A stretch of DNA of 64,000 nucleotides from Variovorax beijingensis (GTDB lineage: Bacteria; Pseudomonadota; Gammaproteobacteria; Burkholderiales; Burkholderiaceae_C): positions 186,001 to 250,000 of the forward strand of contig NZ_RXFQ01000004.1 in the NCBI RefSeq assembly GCF_003951285.1, written 5' to 3'. The notes under the pieces were generated by a model. It saw only the letters and a list, made by a program, of their open reading frames with translations. It was not told the origin of the DNA and did not search any database. This document shows, piece after piece, positions 37,138-45,994 of this stretch. Within the stretch, counting starts at the first letter, position 1; each line of letters opens with the position of its first letter. A program made the translations under genes and the position numbers.

Positions 37138-38915
37138 TCCACGTGTCGGCATCCCTGGCCGCGGACGAGGCGCGCCTCGCGACGCTGCCCCAGCTGTGGC
37201 GTCGCCGCTGCGCCGAATGGGGCGACAGGCCCGCGCTGCGCCACAAGGAGCGCGGCATCTGGCAGGGGCTGTCCTGGGGCGGCTATTTCAGCGAGGCGCG
37301 GGCCATCGGGCTGGCCATGGCCGATGCCGGCCTCCAAGCCGGTGAAGTGGTCTCGGTGCTCTCGGACAATCGGCCCCGGTGGCTGGTCGTCGACATGGCG
37401 GCGCAGGCCATGGGCTACATCTCCCATGGCATGTACCCGTGCAGCACGGCCGCGCAAGTCGGGCATGCGCTCGCCGAAGCCGGGTCGCACGCGGTCTTCG
37501 TGGAAAACGCCGACCAGCTGGTGAAGGTGCTCGCGGTGCGCGACGCGTGCCCCGAACTGCGCCACATCGTGGTGCTCGAGACTCGTGGCCTGCTGCGCTT
37601 CACGGACCCGCAGGTCGGTTCCTACGACGAATGGCATGCGCAGGGAACGCAAGCCGCGGCCAGGGAACCGGCACTGTTCGACCACCGAATCGACGCAGGC
37701 ACCGGCGAGCAGATCGCATTCCTGGCGAGCACGGCCGGCAGCACCGGGCCGGCGCGGCTGGTGGCCCGGCGGCAGCACGACGTCCTGCGGGAAGTGCGCA
37801 CCATGAGCCACTGGCTCCAGCTGCGCCCGGGGGACCGCGCGCTGTCGATCATGTCCCTGGCGCAGTACGGCGAACGCATGCTGGCACAGAAGGCCATGCT
37901 CATGCACGAAACCTTGCTCCACCTGCCGGAGAACGGGGCCACGGTGTTCAACGACATGCTGGAGGTCGAGCCGCACTTTCTGTTTGCAGCGCCGCGCTTC
38001 TTCGAAAAGCTGCAAGGCATGACCGAGCTGTTCATGCAGGAAGCCGTGCCTTCTGCCCGCAACGCGTACGCCGCCTGCCTTGCGCCGCGCCCGCCGGGCT
38101 GGCTGCAGCGCACGACGCGCGCGCGTATACGTTCGGCCCTGGGCCTTCGCAACGTGCGCGTCGCTCTTGCGAGCGGTGCCTCCAGTCCCGCGCAGGTCGC
38201 CGACTGGTTCGATGCCATCGGCGTTCCGATGCTCGACTGCTACGGCATGGCCGAAGCCGGCTTCTGCAGGATCGTTCCCGCCAGCAGCTCGCAGGTGACT
38301 GCGTCCGCCCCCATCGAAACAGGCGCGCAGCTCAAGCTCGCGCCCGACGGCGAAGTGCTGGTGCGCGGCCCGGTCTCGCGCCCGGCCTATTGGGTGCGCG
38401 GAGAACCGGGCGCTGCCGCATCCCTTGCGGACGGCTGGCTGCGCACCGGCGACCTGGGGCGTGTCGACGAACACGGCCGCTTGCACCTGCTGGGCCGCGT
38501 GCGCGCGCGAGCCGTCGGCGCGGGAGACGAACACATCAGCCCGGAGATTGCGGAAGACGCGTTCCGGCTCAGTGCCTACATCGCGGATGCGATCGTCGTG
38601 CCGGCGGAAGACGGGCATTCGGCCGCGCTGCTCGCCCTCGACGAAGAGCGGATCAGAAAGCATGCGCAGCAGCACCGGCTGCCCTTCACCGACTACGCCA
38701 GCCTGCTCGGCCTGCCCGAGATCACCGCGCTCATTGCGGCGCAGGTGGAGATCGCAAACGGGCGATTGCCCGAGAACCATCGCGTGCGCACGATCCGCGT
38801 CATCCCGCGCTCGCTGCACCAGGGCGACGAAGAACTCACGCCCGCGCTGCGGCTGAACCGCAGCGTCGTCGCGAGCCGCTACGCCCACCTTTTCACCGAA
38901 CCCCTTGGAGTCTGA
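37134..38915 (+). CDS. AMP-forming ligase homologue with altered active-site motifs
   Basis: 593 residues from GTG at 37134 (GTGA overlap with the binding-protein stop). Overall fold matches the long-chain acyl-CoA synthetases that accompany Liv-type operons: WDxYxxEA-like start, YGMAEAGFC (A5), RTGDLGRVDEHGRLHLLGR (A7). However, the phosphate-binding loop reads STAGSTGPARLV near 198-209 where SGTTGxPKG is expected, so its lysine is missing, and the catalytic lysine of the C-terminal ELTPxLKxxR motif is Arg573 (ELTPALRLNRS). It may be inactive, regulatory, or have a changed reaction. Same operon as transporter and thiolase. Confidence 0.82.
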   Translation: MIHVSASLAADEARLATLPQLWRRRCAEWGDRPALRHKERGIWQGLSWGGYFSEARAIGLAMADAGLQAGEVVSVLSDNRPRWLVVDMAAQAMGYISHGMYPCSTAAQVGHALAEAGSHAVFVENADQLVKVLAVRDACPELRHIVVLETRGLLRFTDPQVGSYDEWHAQGTQAAAREPALFDHRIDAGTGEQIAFLASTAGSTGPARLVARRQHDVLREVRTMSHWLQLRPGDRALSIMSLAQYGERMLAQKAMLMHETLLHLPENGATVFNDMLEVEPHFLFAAPRFFEKLQGMTELFMQEAVPSARNAYAACLAPRPPGWLQRTTRARIRSALGLRNVRVALASGASSPAQVADWFDAIGVPMLDCYGMAEAGFCRIVPASSSQVTASAPIETGAQLKLAPDGEVLVRGPVSRPAYWVRGEPGAAASLADGWLRTGDLGRVDEHGRLHLLGRVRARAVGAGDEHISPEIAEDAFRLSAYIADAIVVPAEDGHSAALLALDEERIRKHAQQHRLPFTDYASLLGLPEITALIAAQVEIANGRLPENHRVRTIRVIPRSLHQGDEELTPALRLNRSVVASRYAHLFTEPLGV

Positions 38916-38918
38916 TTC

Positions 38919-40103
38919 ATGAGAGAAGCCGTCATTGTTTCCACCGCGCGCACGGGCATCGGCCGCGCGTTCCGCGGCGCATTGAACAACATCAAGTCGC
39001 CCACCCTGATGGGCCATGCGATCCAGCACGCTGTTCAGCGCGCAGGCATCAACCCCGGGGAAGTGGAGGACGTGGTCATCGGCAGCGCCATGGCCGCCGG
39101 CACCGCCGGTATGAACATCGGACGCCTCGCGGCGCTCGCGGCGGGACTGCCGCAGTCGGTGCCGGGCCAGACGATGGACCGGCAATGCGCCTCGGGGCTG
39201 ATGGCCATCGCGACGGCGGCCAAGCAGATCATCGTCGACGGCATGGACGTGACCGTGGGCGGGGGCCAGGAGAACATCTCCGCCGTGCAGAACCCCTTCG
39301 TGAAGTGGGTGGGCGAAGAGGCCGACCCGCTGCTCATCGCGCGCGTGCAGCACGCCTACATCCCGATGCTGAACACGGCCGAGATCGTGGCGAAGAAATA
39401 CGGCATCTCGCGCGAGGCGCAGGACGAATATTCCGCGCAAGCCCAGCGCCGCACCGCGCTGGCGCAGGAGCGCCACCTGTTCGACGACGAGATCGTGCCG
39501 ATCGCGGCGCGCATGGCCGTGGCCGACAAAGAGACAGGCACGGTCAGCTTGCGCGACGTGACCCTGGATCGCGACGAAGGCAACCGCCCCGACACCACGT
39601 TCGAAGGCCTTTCCAAGCTGAAGCCCGTCATCGAAGGCGGCGTCATCACGGCCGGCAACTCGAGCCAGCTGTCGGATGGCGCATCGGCCTGCGTGCTGGT
39701 GGAGCGCACGGTCGCCGAGCGCCGCGGGCTCAAGCCGCTGGGCATCTACCGCGGCATCGCGGTCGCCGGCCTTGCGCCCGAGGAGATGGGCATCGGCCCG
39801 GTCCTGGCGGTGCCCAAGCTGCTGAAGACCCACGGGCTCAAGGTGAGCGACATCGGCCTCTGGGAACTGAACGAGGCCTTTGCCTGCCAGGTGCTGTACT
39901 CGCGCGAACGGCTGGGCATCGATCCCGGCAAGCTGAACGTCAACGGCGGCGGCATCACCATCGGACACCCCTACGGCATGACCGGCTCGCGGCTGGTGGG
40001 ACATGCGCTCATCGAAGGCAGGCGGCGCGGCGCACGCTTCGTCGTGGTGACGATGTGCGTCGGCGGCGGCATGGGTGCCGCGGGCCTGTTCGAAGTGGCC
40101 TGA
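38919..40103 (+). CDS. Thiolase (acetyl-CoA C-acyltransferase)
   Basis: 394 residues, standard thiolase length. Active-site Cys90 in [12 protein letters not shown]-terminal [19 protein letters not shown] (His) and [11 protein letters not shown] (second Cys) complete the catalytic set. N-terminus [16 protein letters not shown] is typical of degradative thiolases. It would release acetyl-CoA (or another acyl-CoA) in the last step of beta-oxidation of the imported acid. It follows the ligase homologue by 3 bp. Confidence 0.93.
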   Translation: MREAVIVSTARTGIGRAFRGALNNIKSPTLMGHAIQHAVQRAGINPGEVEDVVIGSAMAAGTAGMNIGRLAALAAGLPQSVPGQTMDRQCASGLMAIATAAKQIIVDGMDVTVGGGQENISAVQNPFVKWVGEEADPLLIARVQHAYIPMLNTAEIVAKKYGISREAQDEYSAQAQRRTALAQERHLFDDEIVPIAARMAVADKETGTVSLRDVTLDRDEGNRPDTTFEGLSKLKPVIEGGVITAGNSSQLSDGASACVLVERTVAERRGLKPLGIYRGIAVAGLAPEEMGIGPVLAVPKLLKTHGLKVSDIGLWELNEAFACQVLYSRERLGIDPGKLNVNGGGITIGHPYGMTGSRLVGHALIEGRRRGARFVVVTMCVGGGMGAAGLFEVA

Positions 40104-40119
40104 CGCAAGGAGCAGCACC

Positions 40120-41898
40120 ATGACGTATCAGATCCCTCTGCGTGACATTCAATTCGTATTGCATGAGCTGCTCCAGGTGCCGGCCATGCTGGAGGACTGC
40201 GGTCAGCCGGAGCTCGATGCCGGGACCATCGACCAGGTGCTCGCCGCAGCCGGCCAGTTCGCCTCCGAGGTGATCGCGCCGCTCAACGCGCCGGGCGATG
40301 CGCACGGTTGCAGCATGCCCTCGCCCGGCGTGGTGCAGACGCCGCCGGGCTTCAAGAAGGCCTATGACGAGTTCACGAAGAACGGCTGGGCCGGCCTCGC
40401 GTGCAGCCCCGAGTTCGGCGGCCAGGGCTTCCCTTCGGTCGTGGCCAATGCGGTCTACGAAGTCTTCGGCGGCGCGAACATGGCGTGGGCCTCCTACCCC
40501 GGCATGTCGCATGCCACCTATGTGAACGTGTCGGCCAACGGATCGGAGGAACAGAAGGCGCTCTACCTGCCGAAGATCGCCTCGGGCGAGTGGGCCGGCA
40601 CCATGTGCCTGACCGAGCCCAATGCGGGCACCGACCTGGGCCTGATGCGCACCCGCGCCGTGGCGCAGCCCGACGGCAGCTACAGCATCACCGGCAGCAA
40701 GATCTTCATCTCGGGCGGCGAGCAGGACCTGACCGGCAACATCATGCACCTGGTGCTCGCGCGCATCACCGATGCGCCGCCCGGCGTGAAGGGCATCTCT
40801 CTTTTCATCGTGCCGAAGTTCATTCCCGATGCGAACGGCGCGGCGGGCGCACGCAATGGGGTGGTCTGCGGCTCCATCGAGCACAAGCTGGGCATCCACG
40901 GAAATTCGACCTGCACCATCAACTTCGACGGTGCGACCGGCTGGCTGCTGGGTGCACCCAACAAGGGGTTGGCGGGCATGTTCGTGCAGATGAACCACAT
41001 GCGCGTGCTGGTCGGCATGATCGCCATCGGCCTGATGGAAGCGGCCTACCAGAAGGCCCTGGCCTATGCGAAGGATCGCCTGCAGGGCCGCACCAGCGGA
41101 GCGAGATCGTCCAGTGAGGTGGCGGATCCGATCATCGGGCATGCCGACGTGCGCCGCATGCTGCTCACCCAGAAGGCGAACATCGAGGGCGCGCGCGCCC
41201 TGGCGCTGTGGACCGCGCAGCTGAGCGATCTCCAGCGCCTTCATCCCGACCCCGCGAGGCGCAACGAGACGGCCGAACTGCTCGGCCTCCTGACCCCGCT
41301 CGTGAAGGCGCTGTCGAGTGACCTCGCGGTGGAAGGCACGCTGCTCGCCATGCAGGTGTTCGGCGGGCACGGCTACATCCGCGAGAACGGCGTGGAGCAG
41401 CACCTGCGCGACGTGCGCATCGTGGGCCTGTACGAGGGAACGAACGGCGTGCAGGCCATGGACCTTCTCGGGCGCAAGGTGCTGGCCGATCGGGGCCGGC
41501 AGATGGGCGCCTTCCTGGACATGGCCGGCGCATTCGCCGAGACCTGCGGCCCCCGCGAGGCGATGCGCGAATTCGCGGAGCCGCTCGCCGCACTGGCTGC
41601 CGACATCAGGCAGCTGACCAGCGAGCTCGTGGCCACGTCGGCGCACGACCCGCATGCGGCAGGCGCCGCGGCCGCGCCCTACCTGCGGCTGGTCGGGCAT
41701 CTGGCGCTCGCCTGGACCTGGGCGAGGATGGCCGAGGTCGCGTTCAGGAACGCCGGCTCCACCGACCCGATCTATGCATCGAAGATCGCCACGGCCCGCT
41801 TCTACTTCCAGCGGCTGCTGCCGCAGACAGCGGCGCTGTGCGGCGAGATCCGGGCTGGTTCGTCGGCACTGATGGAGCCGGCCGTCGAGCTGCTCTGA
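40120..41898 (+). CDS. Acyl-CoA dehydrogenase with C-terminal extension (DmdC-like)
   Basis: 592 residues from ATG at 40120, preceded by AAGGAG. This is about 200 residues longer than short-chain acyl-CoA dehydrogenases and matches the roughly 590-residue DmdC-type group. FAD-binding segments: MCLTEPNAGTDLGLMRTRA, GSKIFISGGEQDLTGNI, and VFGGHGYIRENGVEQHLRDVRI with YEGTNGVQAMDLLGRK near 450. The C-terminal helical domain includes QTAALCGEIRAGSSALMEP. It introduces the alpha-beta double bond in a CoA thioester. Electron acceptor would be ETF. Confidence 0.92.
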   Translation: MTYQIPLRDIQFVLHELLQVPAMLEDCGQPELDAGTIDQVLAAAGQFASEVIAPLNAPGDAHGCSMPSPGVVQTPPGFKKAYDEFTKNGWAGLACSPEFGGQGFPSVVANAVYEVFGGANMAWASYPGMSHATYVNVSANGSEEQKALYLPKIASGEWAGTMCLTEPNAGTDLGLMRTRAVAQPDGSYSITGSKIFISGGEQDLTGNIMHLVLARITDAPPGVKGISLFIVPKFIPDANGAAGARNGVVCGSIEHKLGIHGNSTCTINFDGATGWLLGAPNKGLAGMFVQMNHMRVLVGMIAIGLMEAAYQKALAYAKDRLQGRTSGARSSSEVADPIIGHADVRRMLLTQKANIEGARALALWTAQLSDLQRLHPDPARRNETAELLGLLTPLVKALSSDLAVEGTLLAMQVFGGHGYIRENGVEQHLRDVRIVGLYEGTNGVQAMDLLGRKVLADRGRQMGAFLDMAGAFAETCGPREAMREFAEPLAALAADIRQLTSELVATSAHDPHAAGAAAAPYLRLVGHLALAWTWARMAEVAFRNAGSTDPIYASKIATARFYFQRLLPQTAALCGEIRAGSSALMEPAVELL

Positions 41899-41908
41899 CA
41901 GGGGCGGC

Positions 41909-43429
41909 ATGCACCACCTGAGCCACTTCGCACGGATCACGCCCGACAAGGTGGCCGTGCGGTTTCTCGAATCCGGCGAGGCGTTCAGCTTTTCGCAGCT
42001 CGAGCGCGAAGCGAACCGCGCGGCCAACGCCTTGCTGCGGCTCGGCCTGGAGCGCAACGGCTGCATCGTCCTGTGCATCGAGAACTCGCCCGACCTGCTC
42101 TTGCTTGCGCTCGGCGCGCAGCGCATCGGGCTTTATTACGTGCTGGCCTCGACGCGGCTGTCGGCTTCGGATTTCTCGTACATCACCAGGGACTCGACGG
42201 CGTCGGTTGCCATCGTATCGTCGGCCTGCATGAGCGCCGACGCCGCCTCGTCGCTGGACCTCGGCGGCGCACGGCGCATCGGTATCGGCTTTGCGGATTC
42301 GGCCATGGAACGCTGGGAGACGCACTTTCTCGCTGCGCCGGACGGCCTGCCGCCCATGCCCGCGCCAGGCCGCGAAATGCTGTATTCATCGGGCACAACC
42401 GGCCGGCCCAAGGGCGTGCGCAAGCCGCCCTTCGAGGGTGCCTTCGATGCGGTCGACAACCGCAACGCCGCGGTGGCGCGGTCGTTCGCGCTCGACGCCT
42501 CCTCGGTCTACCTGTCCACGTCGCCGCTCTATCACAGCGCACCCAACCGGTTCCTGTCGGCAGCCATCCATGCGGGCGCCACCAGCATCGTGATGGCGAA
42601 GTTCGATGCCGAGCGCGCGCTCGCCGCCATCGGGCAGTTCGGATGCACGCATTCGCTCTGGGTGCCGACCATGTTCCACCGCCTGCTGCGCCTCGATACG
42701 GAGGTACGCAACCGCTACAGCACCGCCTCCATGACCCATGCGGTCCACGGCGCGGCGCCCTGCCCGGTCCACGTCAAGCAGGCGATGATCGACTGGTGGG
42801 GGCCGGTCCTGCATGAGTACTACTCGGGCACGGAGGGCATTGGCGCCACGGCCATCAGCTCGCGCGAATGGCTCCAGCACAAGGGCTCGGTCGGGCGCGC
42901 GACCGATGGCATCCTGCACATCCTGGACGACGCTGGCCGCGAGCTGCCGCCGGGCGAAACCGGGAACGTTCATTTCGAGAGCGACGCGCAGTTCGCGTAC
43001 TGGAACGACCCTGCCAAGACCCGTGCGGCGACGAGTCCGCAGGGATGGCGCTCCTTCGGCGACATCGGCCATCTCGACAGCGATGGCTATCTCTACCTGA
43101 CCGACCGCAAGGACTTCGTCATCGTCTCGGGCGGGGTCAACATCTATCCGCAGGAGATCGAGGACGTGCTGCTGCAGGACCCCCGTGTCGCCGACGCCGC
43201 GGTCTTCGGGGTGCCGAACGACGAGTACGGTGAAGAGATCAAGGCAGTCATCCAGCCGGCGCGTCCGGACTTCGCGGGCCCGGCCGTCGCGGAGGCGCTG
43301 AAGGCCCGCTGCCGCGAGCTACTCGGCTCGCTCAAGGTGCCGAGAAGCATCGATTTCGAGTCCGACTTTCCTCGGCACGCGACCGGCAAGCTCTACAAGA
43401 AGTTGTTGCGCGAACGCTACCTGGCCTAG
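41909..43429 (+). CDS. AMP-forming acyl-CoA synthetase
   Basis: 506 residues, last gene of the plus-strand operon. Complete motifs: LYSSGTTGRPKGVRKP (phosphate loop with Lys), YYSGTEG (A5), FGDIGHLDSDGYLYLTDRKDFVI (A7/A8) and catalytic Lys in RHATGKLYKKLL. Close in style to the ligases that activate aromatic or branched acids (AliA/FadD3-like group). It probably provides the real activating step, in contrast to the altered homologue four genes earlier. A 50-bp gap separates it from convergent genes; I see no clear terminator there. Confidence 0.9.
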   Translation: MHHLSHFARITPDKVAVRFLESGEAFSFSQLEREANRAANALLRLGLERNGCIVLCIENSPDLLLLALGAQRIGLYYVLASTRLSASDFSYITRDSTASVAIVSSACMSADAASSLDLGGARRIGIGFADSAMERWETHFLAAPDGLPPMPAPGREMLYSSGTTGRPKGVRKPPFEGAFDAVDNRNAAVARSFALDASSVYLSTSPLYHSAPNRFLSAAIHAGATSIVMAKFDAERALAAIGQFGCTHSLWVPTMFHRLLRLDTEVRNRYSTASMTHAVHGAAPCPVHVKQAMIDWWGPVLHEYYSGTEGIGATAISSREWLQHKGSVGRATDGILHILDDAGRELPPGETGNVHFESDAQFAYWNDPAKTRAATSPQGWRSFGDIGHLDSDGYLYLTDRKDFVIVSGGVNIYPQEIEDVLLQDPRVADAAVFGVPNDEYGEEIKAVIQPARPDFAGPAVAEALKARCRELLGSLKVPRSIDFESDFPRHATGKLYKKLLRERYLA

Positions 43430-43479
43430 AGGGTGTGAGTCGCCGGCCCGCTTCGCAGCGAGCCAGTGAATGTCCAAGG

Positions 43480-44466
43480 CTAGGCCAGCGCAGGCTCCAG
43501 GAAACCGGCGAGCCGCTGAACGATCAGCTGCTCGGCCTCTTCCATGATGCGATCGATGAGTTCCTGCACCGTCGGAATGTCGTTGATCAGGCCGACCACC
43601 ATGCCGCAACTCCACGCGCCGGCATCCATCTCGCCTTGCAGCATCACGCGCGGGTAGACCCCCGCGACCTGGTCGATGATGTCCTCGAACTTGAGATCGG
43701 CTCCTTTTTCCTTCTCGATCCGGATCAGCTGCTCGACCGATGAATTGGTCAGCACGCGCTCCGTGTTGCGCAGCCCCCGCATCACCAGCCGCGTGTCCAG
43801 CTCGGTGGCCGCCACAATGGCGTCCTTCACGTTCTGGTGGATCGGCGCTTCCTGCGTGGCCACGAAGCGCGTGCCCATGTTCATGCCCTCCGCGCCCAGT
43901 GCCAGCGCCGCCACCAGGCTGCGCGCATCGGCCATGCCGCCGGAGGCGACGAACGGAATCTTCAGCTCCTCGGCCGCGCGCGGCAGCAGGATCATGTTCG
44001 GCAGGTCGTCCTCGCCCGGGTGGCCGCCGCACTCGAAACCATCCACGCTCACGGCGTCGCATCCGATCGCTTCAGCCTTCAGCGCGTGCCGCACCGAGGT
44101 GCACTTGTGGATCACCTTGATGCCCACCTTCTTGAACGCGGGCATGTAGGCCTCGGGGCTGCGCCCCGCCGTCTCGACGATGCGAACGCCGCCTTCGGCA
44201 ATGGCCGCGATGTACTCGGGGTATGGCGGCGACGACAGGGTCGGCAGGAACGTGAGGTTCACGCCGAAGGGCTGGTCTGTCATCTCGCGGCAGCGGCTGA
44301 TTTCCTTGGCCAGGAGCTCGGGTGTCCGTTGCGTGAGGCCCGTGATGAGCCCGAGCCCGCCGGCGTTGGACACGGCCGCGGCCAGCTCAGCGAAGCCGAC
44401 ATAGTGCATGCCGCCCTGGATGATCGGGTGGCGGATGCCGAAGAGTTCAGTGATGCGTGTTTTCAT
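43480..44466 (-). CDS. Nitronate monooxygenase family flavoprotein
   Basis: 328 residues, TIM-barrel FMN enzyme of the 2-nitropropane dioxygenase/NMO family. Hallmarks: RHPIIQGGMHYVGFAELAAAVSNAGGLGLI at the N-terminus, DGFECGGHPGEDD (FMN region) and VASGGMADARSLVAALALGAEGMNMGTRF (FMN phosphate loop). Members in catabolic operons often act as enoyl-CoA reductase-like or quinone reductase enzymes, so nitronate is not necessarily the substrate. Second gene of the minus-strand unit starting at 45214, 7 bp after the SDR stop. Confidence 0.88.
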   Translation of the reverse strand: MKTRITELFGIRHPIIQGGMHYVGFAELAAAVSNAGGLGLITGLTQRTPELLAKEISRCREMTDQPFGVNLTFLPTLSSPPYPEYIAAIAEGGVRIVETAGRSPEAYMPAFKKVGIKVIHKCTSVRHALKAEAIGCDAVSVDGFECGGHPGEDDLPNMILLPRAAEELKIPFVASGGMADARSLVAALALGAEGMNMGTRFVATQEAPIHQNVKDAIVAATELDTRLVMRGLRNTERVLTNSSVEQLIRIEKEKGADLKFEDIIDQVAGVYPRVMLQGEMDAGAWSCGMVVGLINDIPTVQELIDRIMEEAEQLIVQRLAGFLEPALA

Positions 44467-44473
44467 GTGTCTT

Positions 44474-45214
44474 TCACCAGGTTTCCATGTAGGGGCGCAG
44501 GTCCATCTCGAAGGTCCAGGCGTCTCGAGGCTGGGTGTGCAGGTACCAGTAGTTCTCCGCGATGTGCTCGGGGTTCAGGATGCCGCCCTGCTCTTTCAGC
44601 GCGTAGCGTTCAGGGAAGTTGCTGCGGATGAACTCCGTATCGATCGCGCCATCGACCACGATGTGGGCCACGTGGATGCCGCGCGGGCCGAGTTCGCGCG
44701 CCATGCTCTGGGCCAGGGCGCGCAGCGAATGCTTGGCCCCCGCAAAGGCCGCGAAATTCGCCGAGCCGCGGATGCCGGCCGTCGCGCCGGTGAAGAGAAT
44801 CGTGCCACGCCCACGTACGACCATCCTGCGGGCAGCCTCGCGCGCATTCAGGAAGGCGCTGAAGGCGGCCATCTCCCAAATCTTCATGTACTTGCGCCCC
44901 GTCTCCTCCAGGATGCTGCTGGGCACGTTGGCGCCGATGTTGAACACCATCACCTCGATCGGGCCGCGCTCCTTCTCGATCAGGTCGATGAGGGCGACAA
45001 CGTCGTCCTCCTTGCGCGCATCGCTGCCGTAGCCGAACGCCTGGCCGCCGGCCGCGCGAATGCGCTCGACGGCGGGCTCCAGTTTGTCGGCCGATCGCCG
45101 CGTCAGGCATGCGACGTAGCCCTCGCGAGCGAAGCGCGCGCCGATCGCGCTGCCGGTGGCGTCGCCCGCGCCGACGACGAGAGCCACGCCGCGGTGGTTG
45201 GCTGATGGGTCCAT
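44474..45214 (-). CDS. Atypical short-chain dehydrogenase (SDR_c10-like)
   Basis: 246 residues. The cofactor loop VVGAGDATGSAIGARFAREG departs from TGxxxGIG, and the expected YxxxK is FAGAK in SANFAAFAGAKHSLRALAQSMARELGP, so the catalytic Tyr is Phe. These traits match the atypical SDR_c10 branch rather than a damaged gene. Function in that branch is poorly known; here it probably handles a hydroxyacyl or keto intermediate of the cluster. First gene of a minus-strand unit with strong promoter and two operator-like sites at 45231-45279. Confidence 0.86.
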   Translation of the reverse strand: MDPSANHRGVALVVGAGDATGSAIGARFAREGYVACLTRRSADKLEPAVERIRAAGGQAFGYGSDARKEDDVVALIDLIEKERGPIEVMVFNIGANVPSSILEETGRKYMKIWEMAAFSAFLNAREAARRMVVRGRGTILFTGATAGIRGSANFAAFAGAKHSLRALAQSMARELGPRGIHVAHIVVDGAIDTEFIRSNFPERYALKEQGGILNPEHIAENYWYLHTQPRDAWTFEMDLRPYMETW

Positions 45215-45230
45215 ACGGTCTCCTTTAAAA

Positions 45231-45279
45231 AACGTTCGTTAAGTCATTGCACGTTAATTGTTGAACGTTCGTTTGTCAA
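45231..45279 (-). promoter_or_regulatory. Promoter and two TetR-type sites of the SDR/monooxygenase unit
   Basis: On the minus strand TTGACA (45279-45274), 17 bases, TAACGT (45256-45251) forms a strong sigma-70 promoter. AACGTTCGTT occurs at 45264-45273 inside the spacer and again at 45231-45240 just downstream of the start site, in the same form as the operators at 32398 and 45345. Confidence 0.7.
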
Positions 45280-45305
45280 TCGCAGAAAAACCCAGTGAAA
45301 CCCCG

Positions 45306-45354
45306 TTGACGGGACTCCACTAATCACATAGCGTCCGTTTATCAAACGTTCGTT
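45306..45354 (+). promoter_or_regulatory. Promoter and operator of the isomerase/CoA-ligase operon
   Basis: TTGACG at 45306-45311, 17 bases, TAGCGT at 45329-45334 (weak -10). Directly after it, CGTTT-ATC-AAACG at 45336-45348 runs into AACGTTCGTT, nearly identical to 32389-32407. The promoter-then-operator layout is the same at both loci. Confidence 0.68.
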
Positions 45355-45372
45355 AACTTAAAGGAGTCATGA

Positions 45373-45966
45373 ATGCGCAAGTCGGTTGATTTTTTCTTCG
45401 ATGTCGGCAGCCCCTCGTCGTACCTGGCGTGGACGCAGTTGCCTGGCCTGTGCGCGAGCCACGGCGCCGAGCTCGTCTACCGTCCGATGCTGCTGGGCGG
45501 CGTCTACCAGGCCACCGGCAACGCCTCGCCGGCCACCATCCCCGTCAAGGGGCGCTATACACAGATGGATTACGAGCGCCACGCGCGCCGGTATGGCGTG
45601 CCGTTCCAGGGCAATCCGCACTTCCCGGTCATCACGCTGTTCCTCATGCGCGCGGTCACCGGCATTCAGCTGCGCCGCCCCGAGCAGCTGCAGCAACTGC
45701 TCGGCTGCGTGTTCAAGGCACTCTGGATCGACGCGCTCAACCTGAACGATGCGCAACTCACGGCCCGCATCCTGACCGAAGGCGGATTCGATCCTGCGGA
45801 GATCGAGCGCCTGACGCAGGATCCCGAGACCAAGGCCGCCCTGAAGGCCGCGACGCAAGAAGCAGTCGAGCGCGGCGTGTTCGGCGCACCCACGCTTTTC
45901 GTCGGCGACCAGATGTTCTTCGGACAGGACCGGATGGATTTCGTGCGCGAAGCGCTGCAGTCCTGA
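45373..45966 (+). CDS. 2-hydroxychromene-2-carboxylate isomerase family (DsbA-like) protein
   Basis: 197 residues from ATG at 45373. The thioredoxin-fold start VDFFFDVGSPSSYLAWTQLP carries the SP(S/Y)S(Y) motif where the family's catalytic Ser sits; the cis-Pro segment is GVFGAPTLFVGDQMFFGQDR. Members are glutathione-dependent isomerases of the kappa-GST group, known from naphthalene degradation but also found in many acyl-CoA operons with undefined roles. First gene of a two-gene plus-strand unit with its own promoter and operator. Confidence 0.88.
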   Translation: MRKSVDFFFDVGSPSSYLAWTQLPGLCASHGAELVYRPMLLGGVYQATGNASPATIPVKGRYTQMDYERHARRYGVPFQGNPHFPVITLFLMRAVTGIQLRRPEQLQQLLGCVFKALWIDALNLNDAQLTARILTEGGFDPAEIERLTQDPETKAALKAATQEAVERGVFGAPTLFVGDQMFFGQDRMDFVREALQS

Positions 45967-45994
45967 GCCCCGCCAACCACACGAAGGAGATCCC

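Noticed and set aside
36909..40121. 1070-codon minus-strand open frame
   Set aside because: Antisense to the ligase homologue and thiolase, His/Arg-rich nonsense composition.
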